DNA from: Eledone cirrhosa | Taxonomy: Eukaryota; Mollusca; Cephalopoda; Octopoda; Eledonidae | DNA: 64,000 nucleotides | Assembly: GCA_964016885.1 (NCBI GenBank) | Contig: OZ024743.1 | Location: forward strand, 75,188,740 to 75,252,739 | Reading direction: 5' to 3' | Shown here: piece after piece, positions 1 to 7,388 of the stretch | Numbering within the stretch: the stretch's first letter is position 1 | How the letters are laid out: each line of letters begins with the position of its first letter | The notes under the pieces: model-generated | Database searches by the model: none | Told to the model about the DNA's origin: nothing | Seen by the model: the letters and a program-made list of their open reading frames with translations, nothing else | Translations under genes and position numbers: made by a program

Positions 1-24
1 GCAGGGGGACCCAGTTTATAGTTT

Positions 25-1278
25 TCACACCGCAGTTGCTTCCCACCCGAAGTAAGACGCTTGCATTCGGTGCTTACAGTTTATGACTGATTCGGCTCTG
101 CTGTTTATGAGCTCGTGGGATGTTCTTATGATGTAGTAAAGCTCCATGAGGCAAAGCTCGCACTTCCTCTTGAAATTGTAGGGTGCAGCCCTACTGACAA
201 TATCCCAGCGTGTGGAGAAGCTGATGTTGGCGTCTTTTAATGTAGTGACGTAATTGGCAAGTGACATGGAGTGTTTTAGTTTTTTGTTCCCGAAAGAGTG
301 GAGATGCGTTCTAAATCTCGTTTTGAACTGACCAGAGGTGGCCCCTATATAGTGTTTAACTCCACTATGGCTAGTTATGGTGCACCTATAAATAACCCTA
401 TCAGTCAGGCAGTTTCCCCTGAGAGGGCAGCCTCCCCTGTCACGACAGTTGCATTTTCTGTCACGGTCGCTCCTAGTTCCTGAAGTAAAGCTATTACTAT
501 TGCTACCTATGTTGTTATCTATGTCTCTATCTCGGTCATTGGTGCTGTTATATATCAAGGCGTGCGGGGTAGTACCATTATCCCTCCGCACGCTGCAGCC
601 CGTTCCGTTGCCGGTGGGTAACCTGTGCGGGTGGCCAGCATATTCACCAGTCTCGCCTTGGTTATGTCGGTTTCGTCTGCCGGGGCTGCCACCAACACTA
701 TTGGGTGCTGTTAGGGAGACGTTAAGGTTGTTAGTGTTGTTGTCGGGTCTAGATGTATCTGTGCTAAGGTGCCGTGTTTTGGTGATCTTACTGTGGTTAG
801 TTGCTCCTATGATGTCTGCTAGATTGGGGGTGGTAGAGAAGGATATTTTGATATTGTTCCTATTAAGTATTTTCCTGTATCTATGATTAGGAGGGAAATT
901 CTTCTCTAAGGCTTCGAAGAATATCCTCGGTAGGTCGGAGGCCACACTCCGAGAGTAGGAGGGGGGGAACCAAAGGACATTACGGTGGCGTTTCCGCTTT
1001 ACCGTGGGTTTGCTACAGGTTGTGCTTCCTAGTTGGTTGTCCTTATGGTTGTTACGGTGCCGTAGCCAGTTATGCGTCCCCTTCGCTTTATGTTCCGGTG
1101 GTCGCGCCTTCCTTCCGTTATTTTTATGTGTGGCTAGACGCCGGTTGGAGGGCGTTGGTAAAAGGCCACCGTCGTTACTAATCTTATAGTTAGGGAATAA
1201 TTCTAGTAGGCTACAGCGGGTGGCGTTACCAATCTGGTGACCCATACTGTGCTGTAGGTTATCTTGGTCGCCACTCAT
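25..1278 (-). CDS. GIY-YIG endonuclease portion of a Penelope-like element
   Basis: This 417-codon frame continues the RT fragment in a different frame. Around residues 93-170 is the linker (RKRHRNVLWFPPSYSRSV, then FPPNHRYRKILNRNNIK and FSTTPNL), known from the same retroelement class. Residues about 276-290 hold four cysteines (CNC, then C and C) ahead of the nuclease. The GIY-YIG core starts at VIYR (about 295) and HYIGATSG (about 309), followed by the conserved arginine region FKTRFRTHLHSF. A CELC pair lies near 374-377. The family nuclease nicks DNA to prime reverse transcription. The first ATG overlaps the upstream stop as ATGA, but homology to the linker suggests one original polyprotein broken by a frameshift. 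The low-complexity residues 190-275 are not recognisable. Confidence 0.75.
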   Translation of the reverse strand: MSGDQDNLQHSMGHQIGNATRCSLLELFPNYKISNDGGLLPTPSNRRLATHKNNGRKARPPEHKAKGTHNWLRHRNNHKDNQLGSTTCSKPTVKRKRHRNVLWFPPSYSRSVASDLPRIFFEALEKNFPPNHRYRKILNRNNIKISFSTTPNLADIIGATNHSKITKTRHLSTDTSRPDNNTNNLNVSLTAPNSVGGSPGRRNRHNQGETGEYAGHPHRLPTGNGTGCSVRRDNGTTPHALIYNSTNDRDRDIDNNIGSNSNSFTSGTRSDRDRKCNCRDRGGCPLRGNCLTDRVIYRCTITSHSGVKHYIGATSGQFKTRFRTHLHSFGNKKLKHSMSLANYVTTLKDANISFSTRWDIVSRAAPYNFKRKCELCLMELYYIIRTSHELINSRAESVINCKHRMQASYFGWEATAV

Positions 1279-1890
1279 GCAATTAACAGTGCAGCCAAGT
1301 TCCTTAGTGTGGTCTCTATACTATAGTTCTTGACTCTGTCTCGGCCGCAGCGTACTCCGTTATAGGTATGGCTTACTATAACATTAGTCCTATGTTGGGG
1401 GTGGTTTCTAGAGCTAGCGTTAAGGATGTCGGAGATTCTCCGGTTAAATCCGGCATTTAGTAAGGCCTTATTGTAGTATTCGGCCGCTTGGTTGAAGATA
1501 TCCTCATTGGCAGAGAGCCTCGAGATCTTATGAGATATGCTATATACTATGGAGTTGAGAGTAGACTTAGGGTGGTTAGATGCATAGTTTATATAAGACA
1601 GAATCTCGCTGGGCTTATGGAATGGCTTGTATAGGCCCGTGCTCAACTCCAGGGTTACGTCCAGGAAGTTGACTGTCTGGTGGTTGAGGTCCATAGTCAC
1701 GGATAGGCCATACGTCTTTAAGAACCTGTGTATACGCTTGTTAAGGTTCTCTATCCTGCGGGGGCTATTGTTCCTAACCGTAAATAGGGCATCGTTCCTA
1801 TATACACATCCCTGTAGGGCCGGTACCTCGTCCCTAAGTCTATGGAGGAGGTATATACCTCGTCCCTAAGTCTATGAAGGAGGTATATAT
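1275..1890 (-). pseudogene. Reverse transcriptase C-terminal fragment of a Penelope-like element
   Basis: Read on the minus strand from about 1,889, the frame runs through LHRLRDEVPALQGC, then VYRNDALFTVRNN, then VNFLDVTLELSTGLYKPF, KPSEILSYI and SNHPKSTLNSI, and stops at 1,275. NFLDVTL followed by a Y-x-P-F-x-KP motif and SNHP is characteristic of the palm-thumb region of Penelope-like RTs. The catalytic YxDD box is VYRND here, so the first aspartate is asparagine and the enzyme is unlikely to be active. An internal GTG at 1,700 is only a possible restart; the frame is open upstream to the duplication at 1,826-1,889. The next module, at 25-1,278, is in another frame and overlaps by ATGA. Confidence 0.75.
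1826..1889. repeat. 32-bp tandem duplication at the truncated retroelement end
   Basis: Two adjacent 32-bp copies (1,826-1,857 and 1,858-1,889) each begin CCTCGTCCCTAAGTC and end AGGTATATA. They differ at one base (GGAGG versus AAGG context). The duplication lies inside RT coding sequence just where homology ends, so it probably arose by slippage at the truncation point. Confidence 0.85.
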
Positions 1891-1896
1891 ATATGT

Positions 1897-1902
<6 letters not shown>

Positions 1903-1966
<64 letters not shown>

Positions 1967-2060
1967 CTCTCTTCCTCAACCCCTTCTCACTAACTCTACC
2001 TCTTTCTCTCTTCTCCTTCTTCTTCTCTCTCTCTCCCTCTCCCTCTCTCTCTCTCCACCA
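1903..2060. repeat. (CT)n microsatellite and CT-rich tract
   Basis: An uninterrupted (CT)n run covers about 1,903-1,960, followed by a more degenerate CT-rich stretch to about 2,055. It immediately follows the broken end of the Penelope-like element. Small frames here encode only Ser/Leu alternation and are not genes. Confidence 0.95.
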
Positions 2061-2426
2061 ATCCATTTATTCGAGACCATCAGACAATATTCTATGTAAT
2101 CTCTTACAAAAAAGTCATGCCTTAAACCTTACGTTTCTCCTCTACCTCATGGTACAACAATTTATTCAACATTGGAACAGATTGAATTCTTTATTTACCA
2201 GTTTAGAACAACACTAGATTTTTTATGTTCTACCGTTTGTCTTGTGTATCAAGGTAAATTGCCTTTGGAAGACGATCAATGGCTGGCTCAAGAACGAGTT
2301 TAACAGCAACAATAACAAGCTACACTTGGTCCATTTGTGAACAAACCAAACCTTGATGGTTTATAAGATTAGTACAAGAGGTGGCAAGACAGACAATTAA
2401 ACCAAACCGATACTTGAGCAATGCTA
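2061..2426. other. AT-rich spacer, nothing recognised
   Basis: Single-copy-looking AT-rich DNA. I see no open frame of note, no terminal repeats and no match to the repeat families elsewhere in the window. Confidence 0.6.
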
Positions 2427-2535
2427 TTTATTTTATCGACTCAGGAAAAAATGAAAGACAAAATTGATTCCGGTGAGATTTGAATTGATGCCATAAATTA
2501 CTGGCTAAACACCTCGACGGCATTTTCTCCAGCAA
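2427..2535 (-). mobile_element. Degraded cephalopod tRNA-derived SINE fragment
   Basis: On the minus strand this reads ATCAATTCAAATC, then ACCGGAATCAATTTTGTC, CTTTCATTTTTTCC, and GAGTCGATAAAATAAAT. These line up with the conserved middle of the cephalopod SINE (TTCAAATCCCGCCGAGG, then CTTTGCCTTTCATCC, then GTCGATAAA), also visible at 7,205-7,280 and 56,250-56,300. The copy is well diverged and its 3' tail is missing. Confidence 0.65.
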
Positions 2536-2563
2536 GCTTCCTGGTCTATTATCAACTGCCTTC

Positions 2564-2603
2564 ATATATACATGTGTGTGTGTGTGTATAATATATATAT
2601 TAT

Positions 2604-2673
<70 letters not shown>

Positions 2674-2784
2674 CGTTACACACTTAAATATAAATGCATG
2701 TATATATATACAAATGTATAAATGCATAGCTATATACATAAATGTATGTATATATGTATGTATGTATGTATGTAGATTTATATG

Positions 2785-2856
<72 letters not shown>

Positions 2857-2857
2857 G

Positions 2858-2943
<86 letters not shown>

Positions 2944-3018
2944 ATTTATATATATATATCTACATACATATATACATACATTTACGTATGTATATAGCTA
3001 TGCATTTATACATGTGTA
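2564..3018. repeat. (GT)n, (AC)n, (TA)n and (GTAT)n microsatellite cluster
   Basis: A GT run, a short AT core and an AC run at about 2,573-2,625 form a nearly symmetrical palindrome. This leads into (TA)n to 2,672, mixed TATG sequence, and further (TA)n tracts at 2,790-2,844 and 2,861-2,934. The repeated Tyr-Ile frames on both strands are artefacts of the repeat. Confidence 0.95.
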
Positions 3019-3152
3019 TATATACATGCATTTATATTTAAGTGTGTAAGGATGTTGATATGATCTATGTCTCCTTTTTTGGGTAAGGAGAACATTTTTG
3101 TCGCCAGATTTTATTACCTAGGGAGATTAAATACAACACTTCTGTCTGAAAG

Positions 3153-3211
3153 CCGACCAGTAATACACTGGGATAATTGCTGGCATTGTGCCAAAAGTAG
3201 AAACAATTATT

Positions 3212-3212
<1 letters not shown>
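3153..3212 (+). mobile_element. Cephalopod SINE 3' tail fragment
   Basis: The stretch ACCAGTAATACACTGG, then TTGCTGGCATTGTGCC, then AAAAGTAGAAACAATTAT matches the end of the SINE at 7,284-7,336 almost base for base. It runs straight into a (TA)n tract at 3,213. The tRNA-like head is absent. Confidence 0.7.

Positions 3213-3293
<81 letters not shown>
3213..3293. repeat. (TA)n microsatellite
   Basis: About 40 uninterrupted TA units, directly continuing the TA-rich end of the SINE tail at 3,212. Confidence 0.97.
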
Positions 3294-3296
<3 letters not shown>

Positions 3297-3760
3297 GAGG
3301 GTCATGTTGCCAATAAGAAACACACGCACCAGTTGCTTTCACTTCAATTTATTATAAATTAAATTTATAAATTTAAGAATTTATAAATTTCCGGTTGGTT
3401 GGTTGGCTGGTTCCACAACCAGACGATTGTTCATATATTGTCAAAGTTCTTTCGTCACACATTCTGTGACCTCTTCAGTGACTGGGGATTCTTTTCTTTA
3501 TTTTTGTGCTTCTCCTTTGTTCTTTCCTACGCCATCTTGTTTTTGTGTGTGTTGTGTGCTTAGTTTCCGCATGTGTTACATCCGGGTGTCTATGTGTGTT
3601 TATATTTGTTTATTTACATGTTACTTGTTGGTTGTTTGTTCTGTGTGTGTGTGTTTTCATTTTGTCCTTAATTGTAAGTTGTGATGTTGTTATTCCATTC
3701 ATGTTTTCTATTTAATTTTGGTTGGAGTTTATTTATGTTTATTGCCTCTGTGATTTGTCT
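3294..3760. other. Retroelement-end sequence, non-coding
   Basis: The start, GGGAGGGTCATGTTGCC, resembles GGGGAGGGTCATATTTG at 5,252, so this is probably the end of the same Penelope-type element family. It contains an AT-rich palindromic patch at 3,347-3,391, GGTT repeats at 3,394-3,412 and the hairpin module at 3,441-3,480. The rest is T-rich with GT runs. I see no coding sequence. Confidence 0.5.
3441..3480 (-). other. Hammerhead-like CTGAAGA-hairpin-CGAAA module
   Basis: On the minus strand CACTGAAGAG is followed by a 5-bp stem (GTCAC, loop AGAATGT, GTGAC) and then GAAAGAACTTTG. CTGANGA and GAAA are the two conserved core strands that flank helix II of a hammerhead ribozyme. A homologous module at 5,358-5,396 has different but still complementary stem bases. 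One extra base lies between CTGAAGA and the stem, and I cannot find good helices I and III, so activity is doubtful. Confidence 0.4.
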
Positions 3761-3949
3761 ATATATATATATATATATCCAGGAAGCTCCAACCGCAAAA
3801 GGTTGTCTTTTTTCCAGGTATGTCAATATTTATTTATAAAACAAATCTGTATTTTATCTGATGAAAGCGCACCATAATTTGCCTTGGTTGCCCTTGAAAT
3901 ATATATAATAAAATAAATATGGTTTTATAAATATAGTTTCCATTTATTA

Positions 3950-3992
<43 letters not shown>
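3761..3992. repeat. Short (TA)n tracts
   Basis: (TA)n lies at about 3,761-3,777 and 3,951-3,992. The AT-rich sequence between them shows no recognisable element. Confidence 0.85.
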
Positions 3993-3996
<4 letters not shown>

Positions 3997-4090
3997 GTTA
4001 GAATATGTGTAATAAGGCCAAGACGATGCAGATATGGACATAGAAAAAAGAATGCAATAGTGAAAGATATTGATGAGAATTCGTCTTTCA

Positions 4091-4527
4091 CCTTGAATTT
4101 ATTTAAATGTCCTTAATTTTCGAGATAATATCTCTTCTTCGGAGGGAAGTAAAAGTCTCAGACCAGCGTCTAAATTTCCAATGAAGCCATGCTGACCGGA
4201 AATAGTATAGAGTTCTAACTTTAATATCAAAGAATTAAAATTAGGTGGGTAAAGAGTAGTCTCCCTTTAAGAGGGGTTTGTTTATGTTTTTGTTGTGTTT
4301 TTTTAAATTTTATATGCGTGCCTGTATATGTGTGTGGGAGAAAGCATGAAGGTGTAGGTATGTGGGTGTGTGTGTGTGAGTGTGGGAAGATAGGTCTAAT
4401 CGTAAAAGTGGGGGGTAGGTGTTATCTGGTGTTAGAACTGGTTTTGTGTGTGTATGTGTGAGAGAGAATAAGTGGAGGTGTGCGCGTGCGTGTGTGTGGG
4501 GTGTGTAAAGTGGGGCTAGAGGCCCTA
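4091..4527 (-). other. Probable 3' untranslated end of the GIY-YIG retroelement at 4,528
   Basis: This lies immediately 3' of the minus-strand GIY-YIG frame. On the minus strand it is C/A rich with CA runs (4,320-4,510) and then becomes AT rich. Near its end is a module at 4,117-4,142 with GAAGAAGAGATATTATCTCG followed by AAAATTAAGG. The position and the shared module suggest the element's own 3' region, but the outer boundary is not defined. Confidence 0.45.
4117..4142 (-). other. CCGAAGA-hairpin-CGAAA module
   Basis: On the minus strand CCGAAGAA is followed by a short hairpin (GAGAT, loop ATT, ATCTC) and GAAAA. The layout equals the modules at 3,441-3,480 and 5,358-5,396, but the stem sequence is unrelated and the core has C in place of T at the second position. 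It sits 3' of a retroelement frame. Confidence 0.35.
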
Positions 4528-5108
4528 TCAGGTTATAAATTGGGTGTTGAGCTCTAGTCTATTATTGATTGGTGGATGTGTTCTATCTATAATGAGTGCT
4601 TCCTTGATTCTAAGATTGCCGAGGTTTCTTTCCTTAGTTTCTATCCTAACTGTTATGTTTTTATCAGTGTTTTTGCATTTAACTAGGTGTTTCTTAAATG
4701 AGGAAGCGTTAGTATTGAGGTGTTCTTTTATTCTTATGTGGAGTGGTCTGGTGGTGCTACCTACGTAGAAGTTGTTGCATTTGTCACACTCTAGTCTGTA
4801 AACTACGTAAGCCTGGTGGCATAGGTCTATGTCGTTGATGGGGCAGTTGGCTAGTCTGCAGCAGTTGTCATGTCTGGTGGAGTGTCTCTTAGCTAGCCGT
4901 CCACGCAAAGAAGGACCCGAATGGGCCAGTTGAATATCCAGACCTTCTCGTCTGATGGCTCTGCGGATGGCTGTTGTTGTTTCTTCACTGAAGTGTGGGA
5001 GCTTCAGGAAGCAAGTGTTAGTGCCTCGGTGTGGTGTCCTCTGTTCTTTCTGGCACGGTTTGTGGTGGATGTCGTGTATCCGTTCAGTTTGAGTACTATA
5101 ACCTCCTC

Positions 5109-5110
<2 letters not shown>
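4528..5110 (-). pseudogene. GIY-YIG endonuclease end of a second Penelope-like element
   Basis: On the minus strand the frame runs from the (TA)n tract through CFLKLPHFSEETTTAIRRAI, a Cys/His-containing segment (DNCCRLANCPINDIDLCH) and a GIY-YIG nuclease core: AYVVYRLECDKCNNFYVG, then RPLHIRIKEHL, ending RIKEALIIDRTHPPINNRLE before the stop at 4,528. The GIY is VVY and the YIG is FYVG; the arginine and the CxxC are present. This is a different subfamily from the element at 1-1,890. A (TA)n tract at 5,111-5,180 interrupts the frame on its 5' side, and the residues beyond it show no family similarity, so only the C-terminal part survives. Confidence 0.75.

Positions 5111-5180
<70 letters not shown>
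5111..5180. repeat. (TA)n microsatellite inside a retroelement
   Basis: About 35 TA units. It cuts the GIY-YIG coding frame of the minus-strand element and gives a meaningless Tyr-Ile run if translated. Confidence 0.97.
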
Positions 5181-5182
<2 letters not shown>

Positions 5183-5236
5183 CGGCGATGAATTAGTTTT
5201 GCGAGGTTTTTTATATGAAATCGTGTGTCGAAACAA

Positions 5237-5591
5237 ATATTGTTATACTTGGGGAGGGTCATATTTGTGTAATATTGCCAGAATTAATAACAGAATTATA
5301 GACAGACTAAATAAAAATGGCGTAGACATACAATGTAACGGGAGGAAACAATAGCACCACTGACGATGTTGCAGATGTGCAACGAAAGAACTTTGATAAA
5401 CTATATATATGTGTTTGTATCTACATTGTATCTGTATTATTTTTGACCGTCGGTCAGTCAATGGCAACATTGAGGACCGAATAAATTAGATTACCGATAT
5501 AAAAGACACAGAAGCGAAAACCAACCAAACAGTGAGTGTGTTCTGTTATTAATTCTGGCAATATTACACAAATATGACCCTCCCCAAGTAT

Positions 5592-5599
<8 letters not shown>
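5237..5599. repeat. Foldback with perfect 59-bp inverted repeats
   Basis: The left arm 5,237-5,295 (starting ATATTGTTATACTTGGGGAG) and the right arm 5,541-5,599 (ending CCCCAAGTATAACAATAT) are exact reverse complements over 59 bp, with a 245-bp spacer. The spacer holds the hairpin module at 5,358-5,396. The perfect arms imply a recent rearrangement or template-switch event between two retroelement ends. Confidence 0.85.
5358..5396 (+). other. Hammerhead-like CTGACGA-hairpin-CGAAA module
   Basis: CACTGACGAT is followed by a 5-bp stem (GTTGC, loop AGATGT, GCAAC) and GAAAGAACTTTGA. It is homologous to the minus-strand module at 3,441-3,480, whose stem is GTCAC/GTGAC. Two of the five pairs differ on both sides, so pairing is kept while sequence changed. 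The role is inferred only. Confidence 0.4.

Positions 5600-5630
<31 letters not shown>
5597..5630. repeat. (TA)n microsatellite
   Basis: About 16 TA units between the foldback at 5,237-5,599 and the palindrome that starts at 5,632. Confidence 0.95.
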
Positions 5631-5631
<1 letters not shown>

Positions 5632-5633
<2 letters not shown>

Positions 5634-5735
5634 AAAAGTATGACCCCGACAGCAGAGCTCAAGCCGTTTCGACGGCTATTTCTGGAAATAGCCGTCGAAA
5701 CGGCTTGAGCTCTGCCGTCGGGGTCATACTTTTTC
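5632..5735. repeat. Near-perfect palindrome (foldback), ~50-bp arms
   Basis: The arms meet at 5,683-5,684. The left arm carries AAAAGTATGACCCCGAC and CCGTTTCGACGGCTATTTC; the right arm carries their complements with one mismatch in the core (AGCAGAGC against GCTCTGCC) and slight divergence at the outer ends. On the plus strand the right arm reads GTCGAAACGGC, then TTGAGCTCT, then GCCGTC. The sequence at 5,747-5,815 (ACTCTACTACCCTAAG, then TATTGAGTACT) recurs after the palindrome at 8,742, so both are copies of one element. Confidence 0.9.
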
Positions 5736-5815
5736 CTATTTCCCACTCTACTACCCTAAGTATTGAGTACTCTGGTGCGTTATGGTCCATCTGATTCCTT
5801 ACCACAATTCTTTTG

Positions 5816-5923
<108 letters not shown>

Positions 5924-5924
5924 T

Positions 5925-6697
5925 GACTTTTTTTTAATTGCGTTTGAATTATTTTCCCATATCTTACGTTAAATATTTTCCATCTTGACGTTATAGTCAC
6001 TTATATATTATGAAATACTGTTGGCTTCTTGCTCACATTAATTTCTCTATTTTCATTTATATATACACTCGGAATTTTTCATAGAGTGCTTAAAATTATT
6101 TGTGTCTAATCACGGCCTTTTTTTTTTAAAAACCGCGATAATATTGCTATATGCTGAACTCCATACATTTTTGTTGAGTTTTTTTCGGAATGTTTTGACT
6201 GCTGTTTCTTGTAAACAGACATTCGTTTCATTCTGACGTCACTAGCCATGTTCTCCATGTGTGTTTATTTTCATAATTCCACACGAGGTGTACTAGCCTG
6301 CTTTTAAAATTCCCTTTCTGGCATATTTTAGCAGTGGTATTTTGGTTATCGTGTTTGATCTCTACTGATGAACAACTCCAACCGTGACTAACTCCACTGA
6401 AAAGTTTCGTGAAATAGTCTTTTTAAGACTATATAGAGCATTTGTAGTTTTTCCAAATTGAAGGATGGGTATTTAACCTTAATTTTATTCTGAGTTAAGA
6501 CTCTATTGATTTTTTCCGTGGATTTTACAAGATCTGTGGATAAAATTTCTGTCGTGACTTTTTTTTTAATTGAGTTTGAATTATTTTCTCATATCTTACG
6601 TTAAATATTTTCCATCTTGACGTTATAGTCACTTATATATTATGAAATACTGTTGGCTTCTTGCTCACATTAATTTCTCTATTTTCATTTATATATA
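5925..6697. repeat. 141-bp direct repeats flanking a 490-bp AT-rich interior
   Basis: Positions 5,925-6,065 and 6,556-6,697 are near-identical direct repeats. Both start GACTTTTTTTT, contain ATCTTACGTTAAATATTTTC and TTGACGTTATAGTCAC, and end TTTTCATTTATATATA. They differ at about three positions. The interior (6,066-6,555) has no significant open frame. It could be a small element with terminal direct repeats or a partial tandem duplication; no target-site duplication is evident. Confidence 0.8.
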
Positions 6698-7110
6698 ATT
6701 TGTAAAGTGTGTAATCACACACTGCTAGGTAGGTAACTAATTAAAGTTTAACTAGATCATCAAATATTACCTTTTAAAAATGATTAATCCTCCTTGTATA
6801 TATTTCATTAAAGAAATATATTTCACTAAAAATCCGTAAAGTCACAGTAGTTAAATCTTAGATCATCAGCAAGGAGGAAGAAATAACTGTCTGTGTTTAC
6901 GCATCAAATACAAATCTGCGAGTGACCCGTCGCACGTGGTGCAATTCTAAAACTACTAACAACATGCCAGCGTCCTCCCATTGGCGTGAATAGGATGGTC
7001 GACAGCTATAAATAGCAGCCAAGCCCTTTCAACCGATTTAGCTCTACAGATAAGGAGCCGTTTATATATCCGAAATAGATTAAATTAAATTAAATTAAAT
7101 TAAAGGAGTC
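6698..7110. other. AT-rich non-coding spacer
   Basis: No open frame or terminal repeats. It includes a TATAAATAG motif at 7,008-7,016 with CCATTGG about 30 bp upstream, and five AAATT units at about 7,080-7,104. Without a transcript or an open frame downstream, a promoter cannot be claimed. Confidence 0.45.
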
Positions 7111-7167
7111 ATGTCCGAGACATGCGCCATATCCACTGTAGAATAAGCTCAAAGATTCCAATGAATA

Positions 7168-7336
7168 GATCCGGGTCTGACGCCATGCTTTGCAGCAAAG
7201 AGTTACGGCCCTTTATGATCTGAGTTCAAATCCCGCCGAGGTTGACTTTGCCTTTCATCCTTATGAGTTCGATAAAATAAACTACCAGTAATACACTGGT
7301 ACAGTTGCTGGCCTTGTGCCAAAAGTAGAAACAATT
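7168..7336 (+). mobile_element. Cephalopod tRNA-derived SINE
   Basis: The conserved body is clear: GATCTGAGTTCAAATCCCGC, CGAGGTTGACTTTGCC, TTTCATCC, GTTCGATAAAATAAACTACC, then AGTAATACACTGGTACAG and TGGCCTTGTGCCAAAAGTAG, ending AAACAATTATATA. TGAGTTCAAATCC is the B-box-like part of the tRNA-derived head. The 5' head (7,168-7,200, GACGCCATGCTTTGC) is diverged. The 3' end runs into (TA)n at 7,334. This copy is the in-window reference for the SINE pieces at 2,427, 3,153 and 56,237. Confidence 0.85.
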
Positions 7337-7345
7337 ATATATATA

Positions 7346-7381
<36 letters not shown>

Positions 7382-7382
7382 A
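7334..7382. repeat. (TA)n microsatellite at the SINE tail
   Basis: TA units with one GTG interruption. It starts within the TA-rich SINE 3' end and stops a few bases before the Helitron 5' end. Confidence 0.93.
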
Positions 7383-7388
7383 CTATCA

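Larger units (their letters stand above)
1..1890 (-). mobile_element. Penelope-like retroelement, 5'-truncated
   Basis: On the minus strand this region encodes, in order, the C-terminal part of a reverse transcriptase, a linker with the motif VLWFPPSYSRSV, a cysteine cluster and a GIY-YIG endonuclease. That order (RT then C-terminal GIY-YIG) is the one known for canonical endonuclease-bearing Penelope-like elements; Naiad-type elements have the endonuclease first. The element lacks its RT N-terminal part: homology stops at about 1,890, where a 32-bp tandem duplication and a (CT)n tract begin. Its 3' end lies outside the left edge of the window. It is probably a dead copy, because of the truncation, the frame change at 1,275-1,278 and a changed RT active-site motif. 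Subfamily assignment would need a tree. Confidence 0.8.

Noticed and set aside
298..1189. Plus-strand frames opposite the Penelope-like element
   Set aside because: They are antisense shadows of the GIY-YIG frame, which has recognisable motifs on the minus strand.
2428..3357. Tyr-Ile-rich and Cys-Val-Tyr-rich frames, here and at 59,620-61,630
   Set aside because: Translations of (TA)n and (GTAT)n microsatellites.
3403..3715. Two overlapping plus-strand frames rich in Cys, Phe and Val
   Set aside because: They come from T- and GT-rich non-coding sequence at a retroelement end and show no family motif.
7008..7016. TATA box (TATAAATAG) with a CCAAT-like motif upstream
   Set aside because: AT-rich context makes chance likely and there is no open frame or transcript support downstream.
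7168..7336. Functional tRNA gene
   Set aside because: A B-box-like GAGTTCAAATCC is present, but no cloverleaf can be drawn and the body matches the cephalopod SINE.
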